A DNA stretch of 64,000 nt from Brachybacterium sp. YJGR34 (GTDB lineage Bacteria > Actinomycetota > Actinomycetes > Actinomycetales > Dermabacteraceae), in the NCBI RefSeq assembly GCF_003347015.1, contig NZ_PNFB01000002.1, positions 310,001 to 374,000 on the forward strand, written 5' to 3'. Below the pieces are notes generated by a model. The model had not been told where the DNA came from and ran no database searches. It was given only the letters and a program-made list of their open reading frames with translations. A program made the position numbers and the translations under genes. Shown here in pieces: positions 37,137 through 46,922 of this stretch (its first letter is position 1; every line of letters begins with the position of its first letter).

Positions 37137-37523
37137 ATGGCAAAGATGAAGATCAAGAAGGGCGACCTCGTCCAGGTGATCACCGGTCGCACCAGCGACT
37201 CGGACACCGCCGCCAAGCGCGGCCTCGAGGCCGGCGACAAGGGCAAGCAGGGTCGTGTGCTGCAGGTGTTCCCCGACACCGAGCGCGTGCTCGTCGAGGG
37301 CATCAACCGCCGCACCCACCACGTCAAGCCCGACCAGGCCGGCGGTGCGGGCGGCATCGAGCAGCGGGAGGCCCCCCTCCACGTCTCGAACGTCGCCCTG
37401 GTCGACCCGGAGGACAACAGGCCGACCAAGGTCGGCTACCGCGTCGAGACCGTCGAGCTCGAGAACGGCCGCACCAAGCAGGTCCGCGTCCGCTTCGCCA
37501 AGCGCTCCGGGAAGGACATCTGA
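37137..37523 (+). CDS. rplX: 50S ribosomal protein L24
   Basis: A 128-residue assembly initiator protein with a KOW motif. It shows [29 protein letters not shown] and the [13 protein letters not shown] core. It is somewhat longer than E. coli L24 (104) because of an insert after the first KOW strand ([15 protein letters not shown]). The stop overlaps rplE as TGATG. Confidence 0.97.
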   Translation: MAKMKIKKGDLVQVITGRTSDSDTAAKRGLEAGDKGKQGRVLQVFPDTERVLVEGINRRTHHVKPDQAGGAGGIEQREAPLHVSNVALVDPEDNRPTKVGYRVETVELENGRTKQVRVRFAKRSGKDI

Positions 37524-38098
37524 TGTCAGAGATCAACACTGTGACCGCAGCCCCGGTCCCGCGTCTGAAGGCCACCTACAACGAGACCATCAAGGCGCAG
37601 CTGACCGAGCAGTTCGGCTACGAGAACGTCATGCTGGTCCCGGGTCTGACCAAGATCGTCGTGAACATGGGCGTCGGCGACGCCGCTCGCGACTCGAAGG
37701 TCATCGACGGCGCGATCAAGGACCTCGCGGCCATCACCGGTCAGAAGCCCCAGGTCACCAAGGCTCGCAAGTCCATCGCGCAGTTCAAGCTGCGTGAGGG
37801 CATGCCGATCGGTGCCCACGTCACCCTGCGGAATGCGCGCATGTGGGAGTTCCTGGACCGTCTGCTGTCCACCGCGCTGCCGCGCATCCGCGACTTCCGC
37901 GGGCTGTCGCCGAAGCACTTCGACGGCAACGGCAACTACACCTTCGGTCTCACGGAGCAGGTCATGTTCCACGAGATCGACCAGGACAAGATCGACCGCG
38001 TCCGCGGTATGGACATCACGGTCGTGACCACCGCGAAGACCGACGACGAGGGACGCGCGCTGCTCAAGCTGCTCGGCTTCCCCTTCAAGGAGAACTGA
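37523..38098 (+). CDS. rplE: 50S ribosomal protein L5
   Basis: A 191-residue protein binding 5S rRNA and contacting P-site tRNA. Landmarks are [38 protein letters not shown] and [20 protein letters not shown]. The start overlaps the rplX stop and the end is one base from rpsN, so these genes are tightly coupled. Confidence 0.98.
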   Translation: MSEINTVTAAPVPRLKATYNETIKAQLTEQFGYENVMLVPGLTKIVVNMGVGDAARDSKVIDGAIKDLAAITGQKPQVTKARKSIAQFKLREGMPIGAHVTLRNARMWEFLDRLLSTALPRIRDFRGLSPKHFDGNGNYTFGLTEQVMFHEIDQDKIDRVRGMDITVVTTAKTDDEGRALLKLLGFPFKEN

Positions 38099-38099
38099 T

Positions 38100-38285
38100 A
38101 TGGCCAAGACAGCCCTGATCAAGAAGTCGGAGCGCAAGCCCAAGTTCGCGGTGCGCGCCTACACCCGGTGCCAGCGCTGCGGCCGACCGCATTCGGTCTA
38201 CCGCAAGTTCGGTCTCTGCCGAGTCTGCCTTCGCGAGATGGCTCACCGCGGAGAGCTCCCCGGCGTCACCAAGAGCAGCTGGTAA
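38100..38285 (+). CDS. rpsN: 30S ribosomal protein S14, zinc-binding type
   Basis: A 61-residue protein of the 30S head, the short form (rpsZ type). Zinc ligands appear as CQRCG near residue 23 and CRVCL near residue 39, so this is the C+ zinc-dependent paralogue. A zinc-free copy may exist elsewhere in the genome under zinc-responsive control, as in other Actinobacteria. It begins one base after rplE. Confidence 0.98.
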   Translation: MAKTALIKKSERKPKFAVRAYTRCQRCGRPHSVYRKFGLCRVCLREMAHRGELPGVTKSSW

Positions 38286-38357
38286 GGACTACCGCCAGAG
38301 GTCCCGCGTCGCACTCATCGCGACCGCGGGAAACCAGGTGAGGAAGAAGCAACAGAC

Positions 38358-38756
38358 ATGACCATGACCGACCCGATCGCGGACATGCTCACGCGGATCC
38401 GTAACGCCTCCGGGGCGTACCACGAGACCGCGTCCATGCCGTACTCGAAGTTGAAGGCCCGCATCGCGGACATCCTGAAGGCAGAGGGCTACATCCTCGG
38501 CTGGCGCGAGGAAGAGGCCGAGGTGGGCTCCGTGCTCGTCCTCGAGCTCAAGTACTCCGACAGCCGTGAGCGTGCCATCTCCGGGATCCGCCGCATCTCG
38601 AAGCCCGGCCTGCGTGTATACGCGAAGTCCACCAATCTGCCCAAGGTCCTCGGCGGCCTGGGCGTGGCGATCCTGTCCACGTCCTCCGGCCTGCTGACCG
38701 ACCGGCAGGCTGCCAACAAGGGTGTGGGTGGGGAAGTCCTCGCCTACATCTGGTGA
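38358..38756 (+). CDS. rpsH: 30S ribosomal protein S8
   Basis: A 132-residue central-domain protein that in E. coli represses the spc operon. It shows [14 protein letters not shown] and the C-terminal [20 protein letters not shown] with [11 protein letters not shown] second ATG two codons later is also possible. AGGTGAGGAAG precedes the start. Confidence 0.98.
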   Translation: MTMTDPIADMLTRIRNASGAYHETASMPYSKLKARIADILKAEGYILGWREEEAEVGSVLVLELKYSDSRERAISGIRRISKPGLRVYAKSTNLPKVLGGLGVAILSTSSGLLTDRQAANKGVGGEVLAYIW

Positions 38757-38775
38757 GCGGGAGAGGAGAACAACT

Positions 38776-39318
38776 ATGTCCCGCATCGGAATCCGACCGG
38801 TCCCCGTGCCGTCGTCCGTCTCCAACGTCACCATCGATGGCAGCACCATCACGGTGACCGGCCCCAAGGGTGAGCTCTCGCACGAGGTGCCGGCGCCCCT
38901 GAGCATCGAGCGCGCGGAGGATGGCTCCCTCGTCATCGTCCGCCCCGACGACGAGCAGAACAGCCGTGCCCTGCACGGTCTGACCCGCACGCTCGTCAAC
39001 AACATCGTCCTCGGCGTCACCGAGGGCTACGAGAAGAAGCTGGAGATCGTGGGCACGGGCTACCGTGTGACCGCGAAGGGCACCGACCTCGAGTTCGCGC
39101 TCGGCTTCTCCCACCCCGTCACGGTGAAGGCCCCCGAGGGCATCACCCTGAGCGTCGAGTCCCCGAGCAAGTTCTCGGTCAGCGGCATCGACAAGCAGCG
39201 GGTGGGCCAGGTCGCCGCGAAGATCCGTGGGATCCGTCCCCCCGAGCCCTACAAGGGCAAGGGTGTTCGGTACGCCGACGAGGCCGTGCTCCGCAAGGCC
39301 GGAAAGGCTGGTAAGTGA
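38776..39318 (+). CDS. rplF: 50S ribosomal protein L6
   Basis: A 180-residue two-domain protein near the factor-binding site. It begins [15 protein letters not shown] and has [14 protein letters not shown], then [19 protein letters not shown] and [16 protein letters not shown]. The MSRIG start with GAGAGGAG upstream is chosen over a longer in-frame start at 38722 inside rpsH. The stop overlaps rplR. Confidence 0.98.
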   Translation: MSRIGIRPVPVPSSVSNVTIDGSTITVTGPKGELSHEVPAPLSIERAEDGSLVIVRPDDEQNSRALHGLTRTLVNNIVLGVTEGYEKKLEIVGTGYRVTAKGTDLEFALGFSHPVTVKAPEGITLSVESPSKFSVSGIDKQRVGQVAAKIRGIRPPEPYKGKGVRYADEAVLRKAGKAGK

Positions 39319-39707
39319 CCATGGGGTACGCACTCAAGCACACCAAGGGCAAGCCCGGGAGCCGTCTGCGCACGCGCGGCCGCCGTCACCTGCGCGTCCG
39401 TCGTCGTGTCATCGGCACCGCCCAGCGTCCGCGCCTGGTGGTCACCCGCTCGACCCGCCACGTCTTCGTGCAGGTCGTCGACGACGCCCTGGGCAAGACC
39501 ATCGCGTCGGCCTCGACCATGGAGTCGGATCTGCGCTCGACCTCGGCCCCCAAGACGGACAAGGCGCGCACCGTCGGTGCTCTGGTCGCCGAGCGCGCCA
39601 AGGCCGCCGGGATCGACGCCGTCGTGTTCGACCGCGGCGGCAACAAGTACCACGGCCGTGTGGCCGCCGTCGCCGACGGCGCCCGCGAGGCCGGCCTGGC
39701 GCTGTGA
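39315..39707 (+). CDS. rplR: 50S ribosomal protein L18
   Basis: A 130-residue 5S rRNA-binding protein with an Arg-rich N-terminus ([14 protein letters not shown]) and the core [20 protein letters not shown] and [15 protein letters not shown] 39315, overlapping the rplF stop, has GGAAAGG at a good distance; ATG 39321 two codons later is an alternative. Confidence 0.97.
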   Translation: MTMGYALKHTKGKPGSRLRTRGRRHLRVRRRVIGTAQRPRLVVTRSTRHVFVQVVDDALGKTIASASTMESDLRSTSAPKTDKARTVGALVAERAKAAGIDAVVFDRGGNKYHGRVAAVADGAREAGLAL

Positions 39708-39744
39708 TCGCCCCCCGGACACAGGACGAGAAGAGGATCTGAAT

Positions 39745-40434
39745 ATGGCTGCACAGCAGCGGAACAACGGTCCCGCGGCCTCCGGCCGGCGGGACGACAA
39801 CTCCACCACCAACAGCAATGATCGCGGTGGTCGCCAGGGCGGCGACCGCGGCGGTCGACAGGGTGGTCGCGGCCGCGGACAGGATGCCGAGAAGTCGGCG
39901 TTCCTCGAGCGCGTCGTGAGCATCAACCGCGTCTCCAAGGTCGTCAAGGGCGGCCGTCGCTTCTCCTTCACCGCCCTCGTGGTGGTCGGTGACGGCGACG
40001 GCACGGTCGGCGTCGGCTACGGCAAGGCGAAGGAGGTCCCCTCGGCGATCTCCAAGGGTGTCGAGGAGGCGAAGAAGAACTTCTTCCGCGTCCCGCGCAT
40101 CCAGGGCACCGTCGTGCACCAGGTCCAGGGCGAGGATGCGGCGGGCGTCGTCCTGCTGCGCCCCGCGGCCCCGGGCACCGGTGTGATCGCCGGCGGCCCG
40201 GTCCGCGCCGTGCTGGAGTGCGCCGGAGTGCACGACGTGCTCTCCAAGTCGCTCGGCTCGAGCAACGCGATCAACATCGTGCGGGCCACCGTCGACGCCC
40301 TCAAGCAGCTCGAGGAGCCGGAGGCCGTGGCCGCACGTCGTGGCCTCGCGGTCGAGGACGTCGCCCCGGCGGCGCTCCTGCGGGCCCAGGCCGAGGGCCG
40401 CGCCGCGGCCCGTGCGGAGAAGGTGGGTGCCTGA
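39745..40434 (+). CDS. rpsE: 30S ribosomal protein S5 with Arg/Gly-rich N-terminal extension
   Basis: A 229-residue protein of the mRNA entry site and decoding fidelity. The S5 core begins near residue 50 ([20 protein letters not shown]) and includes [20 protein letters not shown] and [19 protein letters not shown]. Residues 1-48 are a low-complexity extension with repeated [18 protein letters not shown], absent from E. coli S5 (167 residues) but seen in other Actinobacteria. The stop overlaps rpmD. Confidence 0.97.
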   Translation: MAAQQRNNGPAASGRRDDNSTTNSNDRGGRQGGDRGGRQGGRGRGQDAEKSAFLERVVSINRVSKVVKGGRRFSFTALVVVGDGDGTVGVGYGKAKEVPSAISKGVEEAKKNFFRVPRIQGTVVHQVQGEDAAGVVLLRPAAPGTGVIAGGPVRAVLECAGVHDVLSKSLGSSNAINIVRATVDALKQLEEPEAVAARRGLAVEDVAPAALLRAQAEGRAAARAEKVGA

Positions 40435-40613
40435 TGCAGATCAAGGTGACCCAGGTCCGTTCCGACATCGGCGGCACCAAGAGCCAGCGAGCCACCCTGC
40501 GCGGCCTCGGCCTCAAGCGCATCGGTGACACGGTGGTGAAGGACGATCGCCCGGAGATCCGCGGCATGATCCGCACCGTCACCCACCTGGTGACGTTCGA
40601 AGAGGTGGACTGA
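40434..40613 (+). CDS. rpmD: 50S ribosomal protein L30
   Basis: A 59-residue small protein beginning [20 protein letters not shown], with [14 protein letters not shown] in the middle and a C-terminal VTHLV. Its ATG overlaps the rpsE stop (TGATG), and rplO begins one base after it. Length is normal for the bacterial form. Confidence 0.97.
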   Translation: MQIKVTQVRSDIGGTKSQRATLRGLGLKRIGDTVVKDDRPEIRGMIRTVTHLVTFEEVD

Positions 40614-40614
40614 C

Positions 40615-41073
40615 ATGACTGATTCCAACCAGAGCCCTCTGAAGCTCCACGACCTGCGCCCCGCGCCCGGTTCCAAGACCGCGCGCACCCGCGTCGGCCG
40701 TGGTGAGGCCTCCAAGGGCAAGACCGCCGGTCGCGGCACCAAGGGCACGAAGGCCCGTTATCAGGTGCCGGCCGGCTTCGAGGGCGGCCAGGTCCCGCTC
40801 CACATGCGGCTCCCCAAGCTGCGCGGGTTCAAGAACCCGTTCCGCGTCGAGTTCCAGGTCGTGAATCTCGCGACCCTGCAGGAGCTCTTCCCCGAGGGTG
40901 GCACCGTCACCGTCGAGGACCTCGTCGCCAAGGGTGCCGTGCGCAAGAACCAGCCCGTGAAGGTGCTGGGGACCGGCGATGTCAGCGTCAAGCTCGACAT
41001 CACCGCGCAGAAGTTCTCCGCCTCGGCGGAGCAGAAGATCGCGGCGGCTGGCGGGTCCGTCACTACCGCGTGA
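40615..41073 (+). CDS. rplO: 50S ribosomal protein L15
   Basis: A 152-residue late-assembly protein. It has [20 protein letters not shown] and [20 protein letters not shown] followed by [16 protein letters not shown]. It is the last spc gene before a long hairpin that separates it from secY. Confidence 0.98.
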   Translation: MTDSNQSPLKLHDLRPAPGSKTARTRVGRGEASKGKTAGRGTKGTKARYQVPAGFEGGQVPLHMRLPKLRGFKNPFRVEFQVVNLATLQELFPEGGTVTVEDLVAKGAVRKNQPVKVLGTGDVSVKLDITAQKFSASAEQKIAAAGGSVTTA

Positions 41074-41080
41074 GTCTCTT

Positions 41081-41108
41081 TTGACGGGGCACCGCGGCGC
41101 AGAATAAT
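41081..41108 (+). promoter_or_regulatory. secY: secY operon promoter inside a hairpin
   Basis: TTGACG and AATAAT are 16 bases apart, close to the sigma-A consensus. Both lie in the inverted repeat at 41083-41128, the -10 at its loop. Transcription would start near 41115, about 113 bases before secY. Confidence 0.65.
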
Positions 41109-41128
41109 CTGTGCCGCGGTGCCCCGTC
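41083..41128 (+). terminator. 21-bp hairpin after rplO (spc terminator)
   Basis: Arms 41083-41103 and 41108-41128 pair over 21 bp with one G-T pair and loop ATAA; GTCTTATC follows. It starts 10 bases after rplO and probably ends the spc transcript. Confidence 0.8.
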
Positions 41129-41227
41129 GTCTTATCAGGGCCGGTCCGATCGTCGCGCCGCCGGCGCGGCACCGGGATGGACCGTGACAGCCTTGGTCCT
41201 GTCCCCGGACCTCCAGGAGGGAACCAC

Positions 41228-42532
41228 GTGAACTCGTTCGTGCGCGCGCTGCGCACCCCCGAGCTGAGAGCGAAGATCCTCTTCACGCTCGGCCTGATCG
41301 CGATCTACCGCCTCGGTGTCTTCGTCCCCACCCCCGGGTTCGACGCCACCAACGTGATGCGGTGCGCGGACCAGGCCGCCGCCGGACAGGGCGCCAACGC
41401 GCTGGGCATGGTCAGCATGTTCTCCGGCGGCGCGCTGCTGCAGCTCTCCGTCTTCTCCCTCGGCGTGATGCCCTACATCACCGCCTCGATCATCGTGCAG
41501 CTGCTGCGCGTGGTGATCCCGCGCTTCGAGGCCCTCCACAAGGAGGGCGCCTCCGGCACGGCCAAGCTCACGCAGTACACCCGGTACCTCACCATCGGTC
41601 TGGGCGTCCTGCAGTCGACCACCATCATCACGCTGGTGCGCTCGGGCAACTTCTTCGTCGGCTGTCAGCTGGAGCTGTTCACCGACGAGTCGATCCCGAC
41701 CCTGCTGATCATGGTGCTGACCATGACGGTCGGCACCGTGCTGATCATGTTCATGGGCGAGATGATCACCGAGCGCGGCATCGGGAACGGCATGTCCCTG
41801 ATGATCTTCACGTCGATCGCCTCCTCCTTCCCGGCCTCCATGGGCCAGGTCTGGCAGCTCCAGGGCTGGCTCGTCTTCCTGCTGGTCATCCTCATGGCGC
41901 TGGTCGTCATGATCGGCATGGTTTTCGTCGAGCAGTCCCAGCGCCGGGTCCCGGTGCAGTACGCCAAGCGCATGGTGGGCCGACGCATGTACGGCGGCAC
42001 CTCCACCTACATCCCGATCAAGGTCAACCAGGCCGGCGTGATCCCCGTGATCTTCGCGGCCTCGATCCTCGCCCTGCCGCAGATGGCCGCCTCCTTCGGC
42101 GACCCCGAGGCCGGCTGGGTGCAGTGGATCAACGAGAACCTGGTCATGGGCATCTCGTTCTCCTGGATCTACGCCGTCGTGTACGTCGGCCTGATCACCT
42201 TCTTCGCGTTCTTCTACGTGTCGATCACGTTCAACGCCGAGGAGATCGCGGACAACATGAAGAAGTACGGGGGCTTCATCCCCAACGTCCGCGCCGGCAA
42301 GCCGACCGAGCGGTACCTGCGCTACGTGATCAACCGGATCCAGTCCGCCGGCGCGGTCTACCTCGCCATCATCTGCCTGATCCCGCTGGTCGCCCTCGTC
42401 TACCTCGGCACCTCGCAGGACTTCCCGCTGGGCGGTGTCTCCCTGCTGATCATCATCGGCGTGGGCCTCGACACCGTGAAGCAGATCGACGCGAAGCTCC
42501 AGCAGCATCACTACGAAGGGATTCTCCGGTGA
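41228..42532 (+). CDS. secY: Preprotein translocase subunit SecY
   Basis: The 434-residue ten-helix channel of the Sec translocon. The start of helix 1 is KILFTLGLIAIYRLGVFVPT; the plug region, LGVMPYITASIIVQLL and the cytoplasmic loop RRVPVQYAKRMVGRRMYGG are typical. GTG 41228 is chosen because AGGAGGG lies 6 bases upstream. Its stop overlaps adk as GTGA. It is transcribed from its own promoter rather than only by read-through from rplO. Confidence 0.97.
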   Translation: MNSFVRALRTPELRAKILFTLGLIAIYRLGVFVPTPGFDATNVMRCADQAAAGQGANALGMVSMFSGGALLQLSVFSLGVMPYITASIIVQLLRVVIPRFEALHKEGASGTAKLTQYTRYLTIGLGVLQSTTIITLVRSGNFFVGCQLELFTDESIPTLLIMVLTMTVGTVLIMFMGEMITERGIGNGMSLMIFTSIASSFPASMGQVWQLQGWLVFLLVILMALVVMIGMVFVEQSQRRVPVQYAKRMVGRRMYGGTSTYIPIKVNQAGVIPVIFAASILALPQMAASFGDPEAGWVQWINENLVMGISFSWIYAVVYVGLITFFAFFYVSITFNAEEIADNMKKYGGFIPNVRAGKPTERYLRYVINRIQSAGAVYLAIICLIPLVALVYLGTSQDFPLGGVSLLIIIGVGLDTVKQIDAKLQQHHYEGILR

Positions 42533-43149
42533 CCACCCCCTCCACCGACGCCACCTCGCCCCAGGCCGAGGCCCCTGCCGCGCGCCGCCTGCTCATCGTG
42601 GGCCCGCCCGGGGCCGGCAAGGGCACCCAGGCCGCCCGCATCGCGGAGGAGCTCTCCATCCCGGCGATCTCCACGGGCGACATCTTCCGCGCCAACGTCT
42701 CCGGGCAGACGGAGCTGGGCCTGCTCGCGAAGTCCTACATGGACAAGGGCGAGTACGTGCCGGACTCCGTCACCAACGACATGGTGCGCTCCCGCCTCGC
42801 GGAGGACGACGCGCAGGACGGCTTCCTGCTGGACGGCTACCCCCGCACCCTCGACCAGGTCGAGGCCCTCGACGGCATGCTCACCGAGCTCGGCAGCGCG
42901 CTGGACTGCGTCCTGCTGCTCGTGGTCGACGCCGAGGAGGTCGTCCAGCGGCTCGTGGCGCGGGGCGCCGAGTCCGGCCGCAGCGACGACACCGAGGAGA
43001 CGATCCGCCGCCGTCTCGAGGTCTACGCGGACCAGACCGCTCCGCTGATCGACGTCTACGACCGTCGAGGCCTGGTGCGCCGCGTCAACGGGATGGCCTC
43101 GATCGACGAGGTCACCCAGTCCCTGCGCGAGGCCCTCGCGACGCGATGA
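42529..43149 (+). CDS. adk: Adenylate kinase
   Basis: A 206-residue nucleotide monophosphate kinase (AMP + ATP to 2 ADP). The P-loop GPPGAGKGT is at residues 25-33, followed by STGDIFR and FLLDGYPRT. The lid is the short form, RGAESGRSDDTEETIRRRL, without zinc cysteines, as is usual in Actinobacteria. A 20-residue Ala/Pro-rich N-terminal extension precedes the core. The gene is coupled to secY at its start and to map at its end (ATGA). Confidence 0.96.
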   Translation: MTTPSTDATSPQAEAPAARRLLIVGPPGAGKGTQAARIAEELSIPAISTGDIFRANVSGQTELGLLAKSYMDKGEYVPDSVTNDMVRSRLAEDDAQDGFLLDGYPRTLDQVEALDGMLTELGSALDCVLLLVVDAEEVVQRLVARGAESGRSDDTEETIRRRLEVYADQTAPLIDVYDRRGLVRRVNGMASIDEVTQSLREALATR

Positions 43150-43994
43150 GCATCCTGCCGGAGAAGGTGGAGCTCAAGACTCCCGAGCAGATCCTGGTGA
43201 TGCGCCGCAGCGGAGCGCTGCTGCATCGCGTGCACGAGATGCTCGCGGAGGCCATCCGCCCCGGCATCACGACCAACGAGCTCGACGATCTCGCCCACGC
43301 GATGATCCGCGACGAGGGCGCCGTCCCGAACTTCCTCGGCTACCACGGCTACCCGGCGACGCTGTGCATCAGCGTCAACGAGGTCGTGGTGCACGGCATC
43401 CCCGACGACCGCCGGCTCGAGGAGGGGGACATCGTCTCCATCGACGGCGGCCTGATCATCGACGGCTGGCATTCCGACGCCGCCCGCACCCACATCGTGG
43501 GCGAGCCCCGCTCCGTGGCGGACCGGGAGCTGGTGCGGATCACCGAGGACGCGCTGTGGGCGGGCATCACCGCGCTCGCGACGGCCGATCGGGTGGGGGA
43601 GGTCGGCGCCGCGATCGAGGACTTCGTCGCCGACGCGGCCGGGGACTCCCTGTCGCACCTGGAGGGTTTCGGGGGCCACGGCATCGGCAGCGCCATGCAC
43701 CAGGCGCCCGACGTCATGAACTACCGCACGCGCTCGCGGGGACCGCGCGTCCGCCCGGGCATGTGCCTGGCGATCGAGCCGATGCTGATCCAGGGTCCGG
43801 GCAACTGGGTGCTCGAGCCCGACGACTGGACCGTGCGCGCGAGCGCCGGCGGCCGGGCGGCGCACGCCGAGCACTCGGTGGCGGTCACGGCCGAGGGGCT
43901 GCTGGTGCTGACGGCGGGAGACGGCGGAGCGGCCGAGCTGGCGCGCCGCGGCGTGGTCGCCGCGCGGGATCCGCTCGCGTCCGCGGGGGAGTGA
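43146..43994 (+). CDS. map: Methionine aminopeptidase, type I
   Basis: A 282-residue metalloprotease removing the initiator methionine from new proteins. Metal-site motifs are IDGGLIIDGWHSDAAR (two aspartates), FGGHGIGSAMHQAP (histidine), IEPMLI (glutamate) and HAEHSV (glutamate). The ATG overlaps the adk stop. Its C-terminal 30 residues are Ala-rich. A weak 7-bp hairpin just overlaps and follows its stop. Confidence 0.96.
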   Translation: MSILPEKVELKTPEQILVMRRSGALLHRVHEMLAEAIRPGITTNELDDLAHAMIRDEGAVPNFLGYHGYPATLCISVNEVVVHGIPDDRRLEEGDIVSIDGGLIIDGWHSDAARTHIVGEPRSVADRELVRITEDALWAGITALATADRVGEVGAAIEDFVADAAGDSLSHLEGFGGHGIGSAMHQAPDVMNYRTRSRGPRVRPGMCLAIEPMLIQGPGNWVLEPDDWTVRASAGGRAAHAEHSVAVTAEGLLVLTAGDGGAAELARRGVVAARDPLASAGE

Positions 43995-44012
43995 CCGGGG
44001 TCATCACCCCGG
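43995..44012 (+). terminator. Weak hairpin after map
   Basis: CCGGGGT and ACCCCGG pair over 7 bp with a 4-nt loop directly at the end of map. The 43995-44276 gap also holds a TAGGCT sequence at 44040-44045 that could be the infA -10, but no clear -35 was found. Confidence 0.35.
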
Positions 44013-44276
44013 CCCCTCGCTGTTTCCGCAGCTCCCGTGTAGGCTGATTCATCGGGTGTGCTCCGCCGCGTCGGTCGTTCCGCGCGCTGTCGTGCAGTCC
44101 CGTCGCGCCGACTGGTCGACCGGCTTCCGCCGTGTCGTACCGCGAGGCCGGCCTGTGCTGCGGCGCCACCCTCGTTGACCACCGTACCGTCACCCGACGG
44201 TCGGTGAGCATGGTCCGACAATGCGGAACGCGGAACTCGACCCCCGGGGACACCGGAGGCGAGAGATTGGGGAGGC

Positions 44277-44498
44277 ATGGCGAAGAAGGACGGCGTGATC
44301 GAGGTCGAGGGTACGGTCACGGAGGCGCTCGCTAACGCGCGCTTCCGCGTGGAGCTCGACAACGGGCACAAGGTGCTCGCGCACATCTCCGGGAAGATGC
44401 GCCAGCACTACATCCGCATCCTTCCCGAGGACCGAGTGGTCGTCGAGCTGAGCCCCTACGACCTCGACCGGGGCCGCATCGTCTACCGCTACAAGTGA
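44277..44498 (+). CDS. infA: Translation initiation factor IF-1
   Basis: A 73-residue OB-fold protein that occupies the A site of the 30S subunit during initiation. It begins [18 protein letters not shown] and has [20 protein letters not shown] and the final [19 protein letters not shown] precedes the ATG. rpmJ follows after 22 bp. Confidence 0.98.
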   Translation: MAKKDGVIEVEGTVTEALANARFRVELDNGHKVLAHISGKMRQHYIRILPEDRVVVELSPYDLDRGRIVYRYK

Positions 44499-44520
44499 TC
44501 GTCCCGGGAGAAGGAAAGCT

Positions 44521-44634
44521 ATGAAGGTCAAGCCGAGCGTCAAGCCGATCTGCGACAACTGCAGGGTGATCCGTCGCCATTCGCGCGTCATGGTCATCTG
44601 CTCGAACCCCCGTCACAAGCAGCGCCAGGGCTGA
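44521..44634 (+). CDS. rpmJ: 50S ribosomal protein L36, zinc-binding type
   Basis: A 37-residue protein beginning [14 protein letters not shown] and ending HKQRQG. The zinc ligands are C11, C14, C27 and H32, so it is the zinc-dependent form. GGAGAAGGAAAG lies directly upstream. It sits in the normal place between infA and rpsM; a 215-bp gap follows with no gene seen. Confidence 0.97.
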   Translation: MKVKPSVKPICDNCRVIRRHSRVMVICSNPRHKQRQG

Positions 44635-44849
44635 GCGGAGCACTCCGCCGGCCCCGGTCCTGCCGTGGCACGCCGCCCCGTGCGGCACCCCGCCCCTGAA
44701 GGGCACGCCCGCATCGCGGGCACACACAAGAGAAGAGTCGACACCACCGGCGCGAGCCGGCCACCCGCAGAACGGAGGCTGCGGCGCCCAGGGAACAGAC
44801 CCGGGCGAGGTGTCGGATCAGGCCTCCGAGACAGTAGGAGAATCTGCAC

Positions 44850-45224
44850 ATGGCACGTCTGGTGGGAGTCGACCTTCCGCGCGAGAAGCGCCTCGAGGTC
44901 GCCCTGACGTACATCTTCGGCGTGGGACGCACCCGCGCCCTGGAGACCCTGGCCGCAACCGGCGTCTCCGGCGACAAGCGCGTGCGCGAGGTGAGCGACG
45001 AGGAGCTCGTCCAGCTCCGCGATCACATCGAGGCGCACTACATGGTCGAGGGTGACCTGCGCCGCGAGGTGGCCGCCGACATCCGCCGCAAGGTGGAGAT
45101 CGGCAGCTACCAGGGCCTGCGCCATCGCCGCGGCCTGCCCGTGCGCGGTCAGCGCACGAAGACCAACGCGCGCACCCGCAAGGGCCCCAAGCGCACGGTC
45201 GCCGGCAAGAAGAAGGCTCGCTGA
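44850..45224 (+). CDS. rpsM: 30S ribosomal protein S13
   Basis: A 124-residue head protein contacting P-site tRNA. It opens [20 protein letters not shown] with [10 protein letters not shown] and ends in the basic [23 protein letters not shown] precedes the ATG. rpsK follows after 112 bp. Confidence 0.98.
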   Translation: MARLVGVDLPREKRLEVALTYIFGVGRTRALETLAATGVSGDKRVREVSDEELVQLRDHIEAHYMVEGDLRREVAADIRRKVEIGSYQGLRHRRGLPVRGQRTKTNARTRKGPKRTVAGKKKAR

Positions 45225-45336
45225 TCAGCGCTCGCCGCTGAATCGGCCGCCCGGTTCCCTCCCGAGGGGACCCGCAGTCACTTCGCGCCGCTGAGGGATC
45301 CGGCGCACCCCGAAACCACCAGAGGAGTTCTGCCGC

Positions 45337-45741
45337 ATGGCAACCAAGACCCGTCAGGCCGCTGCGCGCAAGCCGCGCCGCAAGGACAAGAAGAACATCG
45401 TCAACGGCCAGGCCCACATCAAGAGCACGTTCAACAACACCATCGTGTCCATCACGGACCCGACCGGCGCCGTCATCTCCTGGGCCTCGGCCGGACAGGT
45501 CGGCTTCAAGGGCTCGCGCAAGTCGACCCCGTACGCCGCGCAGATGGCCGCCGAGTCCGCCGCGCGTCAGGCGCAGGACCACGGGATGAAGAAGGTCGAC
45601 GTCTTCGTCAAGGGTCCGGGCTCCGGCCGCGAGACGGCGATCCGCTCGCTCACCGCGACCGGCCTCGAGGTCGGCTCGATCCAGGACGTCACCCCGCAGC
45701 CGCACAACGGCACCCGCCCGGCCAAGCGCCGCCGCGTCTGA
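45337..45741 (+). CDS. rpsK: 30S ribosomal protein S11
   Basis: A 134-residue platform protein. It shows [18 protein letters not shown], the [18 protein letters not shown] loop and the C-terminal [18 protein letters not shown]. It is followed directly by rpoA after 155 bp; the rpsD gene often found between them is absent. Confidence 0.98.
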   Translation: MATKTRQAAARKPRRKDKKNIVNGQAHIKSTFNNTIVSITDPTGAVISWASAGQVGFKGSRKSTPYAAQMAAESAARQAQDHGMKKVDVFVKGPGSGRETAIRSLTATGLEVGSIQDVTPQPHNGTRPAKRRRV

Positions 45742-45896
45742 CCCGTCGGCCGGGGCGACGGCCCCGCCCGTCCGCCCCGGCCGTCCCGTGCCGGGCGGGC
45801 GGCCGCCGCGCCCGGCACCCTGGACACCATCCACCTTCTAGGCCCATCGCCCCCTTCTGAGCGTCATATGGCGGACGCTCGCGGAAAGGATCACCA

Positions 45897-46892
45897 GTGC
45901 TCATTGCACAGCGCCCCACGCTGACCGAAGAGGTCGTGTCGGACAACCGCTCCAGGTTCGTCATCGAGCCGCTCGAGCCGGGCTTCGGCTACACCCTCGG
46001 CAACTCCCTGCGCCGCACCCTGCTGTCCTCCATCCCCGGCGCCGCAGTCACCTCGATCCGCATCGACGGCGTGCTGCACGAGTTCAGCACCGTCCCCGGG
46101 GTCAAGGAGGACATCACCGAGGTCATCCTCAACATCAAGAACCTCGTCGTCTCCTCGGAGAACGACGAGCCGGTCGTGATGTACCTGCGCCGCGAGGACT
46201 CCGGCCGCGTCACCGCCGCGGACATCACCCCGCCGGCCGGTGTGGAGATCCACAACCCCGACCTGCACATCGCGACCCTCAACGAGAAGGGCCGTCTGGA
46301 GATCGAGCTGATCGTCGAGCGCGGTCGCGGCTACGTCTCCGCCGCGCAGAACAAGGGGATCGACGGCGAGATCGGCCGGGTCCCGGTCGACTCGATCTAC
46401 TCGCCTGTGCTGAAGGTGACCTACAAGGTCGAGGCGACGCGTGTCGAGCAGCGCACCGACTTCGACAAGCTGATCGTCGACGTCGAGACCAAGCCGGCCA
46501 TCACCCCGCGCGATGCGGTGGCCTCGGCCGGCAAGACCCTGGTCGAGCTGTTCGGCCTGGCGCACGAGCTGAACCAGGAGGCGGAGGGCATCGAGATCGG
46601 CCCCTCGCCCACGGACCAGGCGCTGGCCGCCGATCTGGCGCTGCCGATCAACGACCTCAATCTCACGGTGCGGTCGTACAACTGCCTGATGCGCGAGGGT
46701 GTCCACACCGTCGGCGAGCTGACCGCCCGCTCCGAGGCCGATCTGCTCGACATCCGCAACTTCGGCCAGAAGTCCATCGACGAGGTCAAGGCGAAGCTCG
46801 CCGATCTCGGTCTGTCGCTGAAGGACTCCCCGGCCGGCTTCGACCCGTCGGCCATCGAGACCTACTCCGACGACTTCGGCGACCAGTACTGA
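45897..46892 (+). CDS. rpoA: DNA-directed RNA polymerase subunit alpha
   Basis: A 331-residue assembly platform of RNA polymerase. The N-terminal domain contains [20 protein letters not shown], the C-terminal domain (from about 245) contains [20 protein letters not shown] and [14 protein letters not shown], which bind UP elements and activators. GCGGAAAGGA precedes the GTG. Length is normal. rplQ follows after 30 bp. Confidence 0.98.
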   Translation: MLIAQRPTLTEEVVSDNRSRFVIEPLEPGFGYTLGNSLRRTLLSSIPGAAVTSIRIDGVLHEFSTVPGVKEDITEVILNIKNLVVSSENDEPVVMYLRREDSGRVTAADITPPAGVEIHNPDLHIATLNEKGRLEIELIVERGRGYVSAAQNKGIDGEIGRVPVDSIYSPVLKVTYKVEATRVEQRTDFDKLIVDVETKPAITPRDAVASAGKTLVELFGLAHELNQEAEGIEIGPSPTDQALAADLALPINDLNLTVRSYNCLMREGVHTVGELTARSEADLLDIRNFGQKSIDEVKAKLADLGLSLKDSPAGFDPSAIETYSDDFGDQY

Positions 46893-46922
46893 CCTTCCTC
46901 TTTTTCATCTAGGAGAACGACC

